From positions 1-13,299 of the forward strand of contig JAOXYC010171104.1 of NCBI GenBank assembly GCA_028565715.1: a stretch of 13,299 nt of DNA. The letters run 5' to 3'. A model generated the notes under the pieces. The model ran no database searches. It was not told the origin of the DNA and saw only the letters and a program-made list of their open reading frames with translations. Position 1 is the stretch's first letter. Every line of letters begins with the position of its first letter. This stretch comes from Phoronis pallida (lineage: Eukaryota; Phoronida; Phoronidae). Positions 1-13,299 of this stretch are shown piece by piece. The translations under genes were made by a program, and so were the position numbers.

Positions 1-60
1 TTTGGCGCATTTTTGAAAATGAAGTTAGAGACTTCGAAACTAGTCAAGTTTGAATAAAAC
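1..60 (+). repeat. Dispersed repeat copy with small hairpin (copy 1)
   Basis: The stretch GAAGT-TAGAG-ACTTC forms a 5-bp stem, followed directly by GAAACTAGTCA. The 15-mer CTTCGAAACTAGTCA (32-46) recurs exactly at 2005-2019, where it again follows GAAGTT, so the two are copies of one repeat family. The left end may lie outside the window. Confidence 0.6.
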
Positions 61-133
61 AAACTACGATGATACGTTTTAAAAGTATCGTGTTTTTTAT
101 CATTGCAACATGGACATTGCTAAGAACCAGGAA

Positions 134-134
<1 letters not shown>

Positions 135-176
<42 letters not shown>
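135..176. repeat. (ATT)14 microsatellite
   Basis: An uninterrupted run of 14 ATT units, followed by TATTAC. It lies in the intron or flank downstream of the last visible kinase exon. Confidence 0.97.
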
Positions 177-430
177 TATTACAAAATCATTCCTCATTAT
201 GATTGTCAATAAGTCAATTTCGATGTTCTTTGAAAAGAGAGTACTTTTTCGGCAAGGTGAATGACAATGTTCTTCCGTTTTTATTTATAAGTATCTTTTA
301 AGTCGTTCGACTTCTTATACCAAACTCGGTCTTAAACGACGCTTATCAAAAATTCAGTAAATTAAAACGAACCGATGCTAGTTTTATCGGACATGTATGT
401 TTTGTAGACGTACGTTCATTTCAAAGAAAG

Positions 431-882
431 TAGACACTTTCAGCACTACGTTTTTGCGGGCGAAAAGCGTACGTATCGTCTGATGACGTCACTGTCACGT
501 GGTATACTACGTTACGGGTATCATGCTACGGGCTAGAAACACGTAGAAATCGAGCCTCTACGTAAATGCTTTCCGTATCCAATTGTTTCGCCTAACTCGA
601 ACTAACATTTAGATGATTTTTATGAAAGGAGTATCTTAGGTGTATCTAGTACTCGAACAAATTCAAAATTTAAAAATATCTTCGGGTTTGAAGACGAAAA
701 ATTGTGATTTAATTAGGGCGACCGAGTTTCGAAACTTTTTCAATATGGCGGCTTTACGTTGCGTTAACAGGTTAAAAACGTAATGCTGAAAGAAACTTGA
801 TTGCGGATATGATGTGACGTCATTTTTATACGATACGTTTACGGATACGGATGGCTAGAAAACGTAGTGCTGAAAGTGTCTA
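431..882. mobile_element. 452-bp terminal-inverted-repeat element (MITE-like)
   Basis: The left end TAGACACTTTCAGCACTACG is matched in reverse by the right end CGTAGTGCTGAAAGTGTCTA. The similarity continues inward with gaps to a TGACGTCA on each arm, giving arms of about 62 bp (431-492) and 69 bp (814-882). A subterminal copy of the TGCTGAAAG motif is present near 783. No coding capacity is visible. I find no convincing target duplication, so the superfamily is open; the CACTTTCAGCACTACG-type end would be compatible with hAT-like elements. Confidence 0.75.
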
Positions 883-960
883 GTATCTTTTTACTGACGT
901 CGCAGATCTAATGTTATATAAGTACAAACACAATTCAAAACAAGTTATCAACAAACATAC

Positions 961-7900
<6,940 letters not shown>

Positions 7901-7935
7901 CTGTAAAAATAAAGGACTATTTGTAGTCGTTTATT

Positions 7936-8152
7936 GAAGGAAGAATAGGGAGGAAATGGAGATGAGGAAGACAAAAAGGAAAAAAAAGACGAATTTGGGA
8001 GAAGAAGAAGGAGGAGAAGAAGAAGAAGAAGAAGAAGAAGAAGAAGAAGAAGAAGAAGAAAAAGCAGAAGAAGAAGAAGAAGAAGAAGAAGACAAAGACA
8101 AAGACAAAGAACAAGAAGAAGAAGAAGAAGAAGAAGAGGAGGAAATGATTTC
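7936..8152. repeat. Homopurine tract with (GAA)n core
   Basis: The plus strand is almost all purine for about 200 bp, with GAA runs at about 8012-8060, 8066-8092 and 8113-8137 and a GACAAA x3 hexamer run at 8091-8108. Apparent Glu-rich and Ser-rich frames on the two strands are low-complexity artefacts. In the sense of the receptor gene it is a UUC-rich pyrimidine tract ending about 36 nt before the exon a acceptor. Confidence 0.92.
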
Positions 8153-8314
8153 CATTATTGAAGACGCTGTAATAGCATACTCGAAGACAAACACAGTCAT
8201 AACAAGAAATTTGAACTTGCGATTAAAACACTCTCTCGAAATAACTAACCAGATTCTGCACCCTATCTTTAATATATATATCCACTCGGAAAAAACTCAG
8301 ATTCACGGGATGCG

Positions 8315-8332
8315 TGACGTCAGTCACGTCAC
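8315..8332. promoter_or_regulatory. CRE-like palindrome with adjacent half-site
   Basis: TGACGTCA (8315-8322) is followed directly by GTCACGTCAC. This is the consensus for CREB/ATF-type factors. Function here is unknown; the same octamer elsewhere in the window lies in repeats. Confidence 0.3.
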
Positions 8333-8342
8333 CATTCAATAG

Positions 8343-8784
8343 AAAAATGACTTAGTGAAACTCCATTAAACGCGCAGTTAATAAGCATGGCAAGTGACTA
8401 ACATCTGTATACATGTGTACCTGTTCATTTAGTCATTGAATCAATCAATCGAACTGTAAAGGTGCGCATGCCCTTCAAGAAATAATTAATGGTTCGAAGT
8501 GGGAAAACATTAATTTTCTTGATAATCAGCTGCTTAAATTACTGATCAGTTCCCCGAAAATATATCATGACCCTTTGTGGATTATATTCTACTACTTCGA
8601 CAGTGTTCTTCAAAATAAAATCCATGGATATACCTTAATAATTTCAACATTTCCTGTTGGTGAACTGAACATTTCAAGACGTCTGACGATGACAATGTGT
8701 TTAGAGCAAATTTTCCAATTATGACATCCAGTCACAGATTTGATCAAAATACCAAAAATAAATTTTTCAAAAAAAATTTTTTTC
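8343..8784. other. Gene-free AT-rich sequence
   Basis: No exon, RNA gene or repeat recognised; probably intron or flank of the receptor gene. Short frames such as 8610-8837 minus look random. Confidence 0.6.
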
Positions 8785-8854
8785 ACTAAAATTGATTTTT
8801 CTAGCATAATGATAGCATTGTCAACCATCCAAGTCATACATTCAAAAATGGTTG
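8785..8854. repeat. Dispersed repeat (copy 2)
   Basis: Second copy of the repeat at 4115-4183, same orientation, sharing GATA[GA]CATTGTC, ACCATCCAAG and ACATTCAAAAAT. Ends are not defined. Confidence 0.6.
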
Positions 8855-9239
8855 CCGCAATGTCCGTTTTATCGATTGGATTTCGAATTTACAGAAGCTA
8901 TCCAATGCGTATCTAAAATCTGAAACTTTTATATGGGTTTATTACTCTTTATATTACACTGGAACGTTTGGTTCATGAAAACAACCCTTAAAGAAATAAC
9001 AAACGTCAATGTCTGTTCTGATAGGGTCTTACTGGGTGTTTTTGAATGGCGCATTTTGATTCAAGTTATATGCTGTTTGGAGTTTTTAAACCTCAAACGG
9101 TCATTTGACTGACCTTCACATATAAGTTGATGAAGGGGCAAAAGACACAAATGCACAGGATCGAACACGGTTCTTTAAGGTTTTTAAGCAGACCATATCG
9201 ATACTTTTGGATGACCTCTTTCGGACCCTTGGTTTAAGC

Positions 9240-9390
9240 CTGATTCGCAGTTCGCCGTAACTGCCGTAACTACCGGCCGGAAACGAGCCTGCGACACTGT
9301 TACCGTGTTGCCAGGACCGACGGGACTGCCGGGACTGCAAGGGTTCTGCTGAGAAGAAGGATCACTTTGTGCGGTTGGGTTTGGCATTCC
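9240..9390. other. GC-richer island of uncertain coding potential
   Basis: A short GC-richer block in AT-rich DNA, open in several frames. On the minus strand, about 9353-9275 has an acceptor-like TTCTTCTCAG before it and a GGCCG|GTAGTT donor-like site after it. In one frame it would leave phase 1, as exon a requires. On the plus strand a frame ending TGA reads PGPTGLPGLQG, collagen-like but very short. No family is recognised on either strand. It could be an upstream receptor exon, another gene's exon or repeat DNA. Confidence 0.25.
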
Positions 9391-9950
9391 AACTGAGCTC
9401 TAGTATTTCGTACGATGGAAAGAATACCGAGGGTGTGTTGTTGTGTTGTCTTGAGATGCGATCCTGGATTGAATCCAGGCATGTTATTTGCTAAAAATGT
9501 TGTGAGATTGTTAACATCTTAATGATTAATAGACTGGAACATATTTTGAGTTCCCTGCGTTCCAATAAATAACCCCTTTATCTCATCATGATATCAGGGA
9601 TTCTTTCTCTATAGGATCGACATTATTTTGTAGATCTGTTTTTTAGATATTCAGAAAAACTTTGACCATCTCGAATATAATCCTTCCAAAATGTCTTTGG
9701 CCTATTAAGGTTAGCATGTTTCGGTGTCCTCCATTCACTTAATTTCTAACAAAAAGTTTCTAAAATTGTCGCCTTTATGCATTTTATGGGGGCAGTTCTC
9801 AAATAAGAAAATTTGAACATCGGCTTTTTAACTACGCTAAACGAGATACCTCAGTTGCAGAACAATAAAAAAGTTCAAGTCCTTCAAAAACCTCAGCACA
9901 ATAAGAAACACTGATGAGGTGACAAAAACTTGAATTCTCTTCATTTGTTA

Positions 9951-10375
9951 TAAGGTTATGAATGAGTACTTGCAATGACCTTCATTCTTTAGCAAAAAGT
10001 AGTCAATTTGATAAAAATGGCGAGCGGACTACTTTTTTGTGCTTTGAATGAACATAAAAACAAAACTAGCCATTTATTTGAAATTTCCTAACAGCATTTT
10101 TGTGTCCATGTGTTATATTTTCATATGAGAAAAAATTTATAAAAATATGTTTACAGGTTTTTTCCCTATCGATGTACCTTTTGAAAAACGGTTTCTTTTA
10201 CAAAAAAACAAATTTCCCATAAAACGGAGAATGACTATCAGATAAAAAAAAATTTATCAGATGCCCAAATATGTCTGCTTTTGGAAAATATGTACTTTTA
10301 TGGGTTGAAAATGCCTAGTTTTTTTGTAAATTGCTAAAGAATGAATGTCATTGCTAGTACTCATTCATAACCTTA
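9951..10375. mobile_element. 425-bp MITE with 45-bp terminal inverted repeats, TA-flanked
   Basis: Ends 9951-9995 and 10331-10375 are inverted repeats identical at 43 of 45 positions (TAAGGTTATGAATGAGTACT at the left). Reading the first and last TA as target duplication leaves AGGTTATG..CATAACCT ends, as in Tc1/mariner-type MITEs. The interior is AT-rich, partly self-complementary and has no coding frame. Confidence 0.8.
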
Positions 10376-10606
10376 AAGTAAATTTTATTCAAAAATCTCT
10401 CGGTCATTGTTAATTGAACTAGGTTGTCCAAGATCTTTCCTCAATATTTGCCCGATCTCTACGATTGCTATATAATTATAACTTAAAAGATAAATGTGGA
10501 CTTGAAAATAACAAAAAAGCGACATTACAAATAATGAATACAAAACTACGAACCTTTTCTACATTTTATTTTGAAAACACGACAAAGCAGTCTCATAAAT
10601 GTATCT

Positions 10607-10839
10607 ATTCATTAAATTCACGACTTCTTGATCCATTTTATGATTTTATTTCCAACCTTCTCATACCGTCTAAATAACGAACGTTCATGTGTATCACATT
10701 TGAATAATAAAACTCCAATCGACATCATATTGGAGTTTTATTATTCAAATGGGATGCACATGAACGTTTGTTATTTAGGGCGGGTATGAGAAGGTTGGAA
10801 ATAAAATCAATGGATCAAAAAGTCGTGAATTTAATGAAT
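10607..10839. repeat. 233-bp near-perfect hairpin
   Basis: Arms 10607-10719 and 10729-10839 are inverted repeats with only scattered mismatches and small gaps, separated by 9 bp. The last stem pairs CTCCAAT with ATTGGAG. No stop-free frame of interest; the 70-codon frame at 10465-10677 runs into the left arm and looks random. Could be a foldback MITE or the source of a long hairpin RNA. Confidence 0.85.
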
Positions 10840-11099
10840 TTTGTTTAATACGTGAAAACATTGTGCCAAACTACACAAAATGTATCTATGGATAGCAAAA
10901 TCAGTTCTCACGACCAAGTTTCAATTATCCCGGTATTTTTACCTGTGATGCATCAAAATAAGACTAGAGTAAAAAAAGAACGCATTGATATTAACGGTCA
11001 TGAAGAGGTCGGTGTATTAGATGTACGACAGAACAATAAATAAGAACTGATTCGTGCAAAATAAACACTTATTTATTGTGAAAGATATTGTTGAGAGTC

Positions 11100-11444
11100 T
11101 CAATATGAGAAATAACAGGAAAGAAGCGACGAACGTTTTTGCAAGTAGATTCATTGTTCAAATAATATATATACATAAATATTTACAGAGTTTTTTCGTG
11201 TGCGAAACGTTTAAAAACGTTTCGCACACGAGATTAGTGCATCATCAGTATTGTACAAGATCCGGTGAAAACGAATCAAATAACGAAGGACATCTTGTCA
11301 CAGTAGAGTCAGAAATACATGTGTGGGAGAGTATATTTATGTAGATATATATTATTTGAACAATGAATCTTCTTGCACAAACGTTCGTCGTTTCTTTCCT
11401 GTTATTACTGTGGCCAAAAACCCAGATCATCAATATGAGAAATA
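11100..11444. mobile_element. Inverted-repeat element with nested palindrome
   Basis: Arms 11111-11180 and 11336-11406 are about 90 percent inverted repeats (AATAACAGGAAAGAA..ATACATAAAT). A 15-bp direct repeat TCAATATGAGAAATA lies at 11100-11114 and 11430-11444. The interior has a perfect 17-bp-arm palindrome at 11196-11231. Open frames on both strands (11054-11344 plus, 11245-11493 minus) share a peptide only because they read the two arms; no transposase is recognised. Confidence 0.7.
11196..11231. repeat. 36-bp perfect palindrome
   Basis: TCGTGTGCGAAACGTTT, AA, then its exact reverse complement. It is GC-richer than the surroundings and lies inside the inverted-repeat element. Confidence 0.95.
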
Positions 11445-11689
11445 TAAATGATAAACACAAGATGGAGAATCCATTTTTAATAGTTGTCTTCAAAACGAAA
11501 AAATTCGTTAAAAATACGACGATTCGTTGGATTTTCGGTCTTAATTATTAGATTCTTCTCGTAAGATCTAAATATCACCTTATCGAATTTTGTGTCAACG
11601 AAAAACTACTGCCTGTTTTCACCAACTTCAAGTTAAAACGAAAAAACAAAATGTATTTCAGAATGGGTTTGGATGTCTTCCAGAGCTCA

Positions 11690-11950
11690 TGACTGCTAAG
11701 TTATGAGGTAATTGTGCTTGACAAAATGGAACAATAGATCAATGACCGCTCTAAGGTTAGTGACTACTAAGTAATTATGATGCTGCTGGTGTATTTGACC
11801 ATATTCATCTCGTTTTTATTGCTTCACGAAGTCAAATTGGGGATCTGTTCTTCTATTTATCTCTGATTTGACGAATTGAAACAATAGGTCAACGACTACT
11901 AAGTTATGATGGTAGCCAGTGTATTTAACAAAATGGAACAATAGACCAAT
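11690..11950. repeat. Diverged tandem repeat, three units, the middle one interrupted
   Basis: Units share GACT[AG]CTAAG, then GTGTATTT[GA]AC, AAATGGAACAATAG and [AG][TC]CAA[TC]G. Unit A starts at 11690, B at 11762, C at 11893. In B the shared sequence breaks at ATTTGAC (11793-11799) and resumes after a second ATTTGAC (11866-11872). Confidence 0.65.
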
Positions 11951-12090
11951 GTAAATTAAACGTGTCAAAAATAACAAACAAATAATTCAATAATCTAGAC
12001 AGGTGAATCCGATATAAAGAAATAAAATGTTCAGCGAACCCGAAGACAACATATCGCATTAATTACGACAATTCTCCTCCAACCTATTTG

Positions 12091-12318
12091 TTAAATAGAT
12101 CGTTTTTTATGCGATAGATGCACGGAGTACGTCTCAAGGGAGTCGGCAATGTTTTCAATCTGCGCTGAGGGTATCGCACGCACTAACCCTGTACCGGTCT
12201 TGTAATTAAAAATCACCATGTAGAAACAACAGCGAGTAAAACATGTTTTTTTAATGTCCATCGAGTGAGATGACCGCTGAATATTTGATTTGAAAACCTG
12301 GCGTTTCTGAGAAACCAC
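12091..12318 (-). other. Open minus-strand frame, doubtful
   Basis: 75 codons ending in TAA; the last 35 codons (about 12091-12200) are less AT-rich and read as plausible protein (LVRAIPSAQIENIADSLETY). No family is recognised and no exon partner is seen; a terminal exon of another minus-strand gene cannot be excluded. The rest of 11951-12500 shows nothing. Confidence 0.12.
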
Positions 12319-12527
12319 AAATTACTTTCTCACCGGCTTATTGTTTACGCGGCCAACCATAATATAACAACATTATTTTTATCAAGGTAGTCTTCAATAC
12401 AGCAAGTAAAACAATACATAGTGTCGATTATCAAGTTACAGAAAGAATGCTGCTCAAATGTTCTAATGCATGTTCTTTGCATGCAGCAACAATATTTTAG
12501 AAGTTTGCATTTAATATCCCTGGAGAG

Positions 12528-12551
12528 TTGAAAATGGTATTTGAGTGAACA
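12528..12551 (+). mobile_element. SINE tail fragment (second copy)
   Basis: GGAGAGTTGAAAATGGTATT followed by TGAGTGAACA closely matches the tail of the right-edge SINE (13260-13288, GGGGAGTTTAAATTGTACTT then GAGTGAACA). No tRNA head is found upstream, so it would be a 5'-truncated or decayed copy. Confidence 0.5.
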
Positions 12552-13074
12552 GTTTCGCATCTTCAGGGGGGATAATTTTGATTGTAAAATGATCTGATTA
12601 GAAATCGCTTGATAAGAACCGACATTATTATTAATTATTATAAAACCAAATCGCAGTGCATCACATTTTAGTTACAGAAACCTTGTAAATGCAGTACCAG
12701 GCAAATCACTTTATAATCATTAACGAGCATTTTCCATGGTTGAATAAACTATTCACACAATCACTGTAACAACGTATACTGAATGAGCACGCAATTATGG
12801 AATTCATGAAACCATTCATTTTTAATTAATTACCGTCCACAAAACAACTCAAAAACATTACATTTTATCAACATCATTGAACACTGCCGAATATGCCAAA
12901 TAGATGCTCAAAACAGGTAAACAGGATGAAATTGAAGTCGTAATTTGAAAACAGTTCATGCAATTGCATGACCGGTTCGATATTACACTTTGATGAATTT
13001 CATAGAATTTTATTCATAATTTCACTTTCAATGTAACATAAAACACCAACGAGCCACAGCACACTTACTTAAGG

Positions 13075-13299
13075 AGGCGCTCGTAGCTCAGTGGTTAGCG
13101 TCCCGACCTTTTAACAAAAAGGTCATGGGTTCGCGCCCTGGGTTGCATTGCACTGAGTGTTTCCTATACTGGGCTAATAGGATAGGATGGTATTGTGAAT
13201 GTTTAGCAAAAGGTGATGCGAATCTTTCGAGAATACCACTCGCCTGCTGTATGCTCCCCGGGGAGTTTAAATTGTACTTGAGTGAACAATATTATTTTT
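13075..13299 (+). mobile_element. tRNA-derived SINE, Lys-like head
   Basis: A tRNA-like head at 13075-13150 has a Pol III A box TAGCTCAGTGG (13084-13094) and B box GGTTCGCGCCC (13128-13138) 33 bp apart. The anticodon-loop position reads CTTTTAA, as in tRNA-Lys(UUU). The acceptor and anticodon stems do not pair as a functional tRNA would, so this is not a tRNA gene. A body of about 130 bp follows, with a CTCCCCGGGGAG palindrome (13254-13265) and an AT-rich end at the window edge. Pol III transcription would run to the right; the 3' end may lie outside. Confidence 0.75.

Noticed and set aside
1-960. Last kinase exon (helices H-I, C-tail)
   Set aside because: No minus-strand frame with the CW..xP..RP motif is seen; the interval is occupied by repeats.
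7956-8342. 128-codon Glu-rich plus-strand frame and Ser-rich or Phe-rich minus-strand frames over the GAA tract
   Set aside because: Low-complexity readings of one microsatellite in several frames; no non-repetitive domain.
9455-9485. tRNA T-arm-like hairpin CCTGGATTGAATCCAGG
   Set aside because: The stem is perfect but no D-arm or A box lies at the right distance on either strand.
11054-11493. Two overlapping frames on opposite strands sharing a peptide (NNRKE..RFIVQIIYI)
   Set aside because: The shared peptide comes from the two inverted arms being read in opposite directions, not from a protein family.
13075-13150. Functional tRNA-Lys gene
   Set aside because: A and B boxes are good, but the acceptor and anticodon stems do not pair properly and a non-tRNA body follows, so it is a SINE head.

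Overview
The window looks like AT-rich nuclear DNA of an animal. It carries seven short exons separated by introns with GT..AG boundaries, together with a tRNA-derived SINE, inverted-repeat elements and microsatellites. The kinase type and the repeat-rich introns fit a marine invertebrate, possibly a lophotrochozoan, but nothing in the sequence fixes the phylum.

The only gene I can support is on the minus strand, from about 7900 down to 961. Its exons, in transcript order, are 7900-7757, 7366-7164, 5353-4969, 4405-4241, 3504-3383, 1738-1565 and 1119-961. All intron phases agree, so they join into one open frame of about 450 codons. The product is an internal piece of a receptor tyrosine kinase. 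In order it has a six-cysteine EB/EGF-like module, an acidic and Thr-rich stalk, one transmembrane helix, a juxtamembrane NPNYY motif, and a tyrosine kinase domain of the Trk/MuSK type up to the end of the APE/SDxW/helix F-G region. The signal peptide and the rest of the ectodomain should lie beyond 13299. The last part of the kinase C-lobe should lie beyond position 1.

The introns and the 5.4 kb upstream of the first visible exon are dominated by repeats. 1-960 holds an (ATT)14 microsatellite and a 452-bp terminal-inverted-repeat element. 1739-3382 holds a small hairpin element, a decayed plus-strand coding remnant with an internal 38-codon repeat, and a 29-bp tandem repeat that runs into a 5' splice site. 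5354-7163 holds an imperfect palindrome of about 1.1 kb. A 200-bp purine tract with a GAA core (pyrimidine in the transcript) lies just upstream of the first visible exon's acceptor. 8.3-13.3 kb holds a short GC-richer island, a 425-bp mariner-like MITE, a 233-bp near-perfect hairpin, a nested palindromic element, a diverged tandem repeat with an insertion flanked by a 7-bp duplication, and a SINE at the right edge with a possible second tail fragment.

The most notable points are the pairing of a Trk-type kinase with an EB-like cysteine module next to the membrane stalk, and the number of large foldback structures that would be transcribed in its pre-mRNA.
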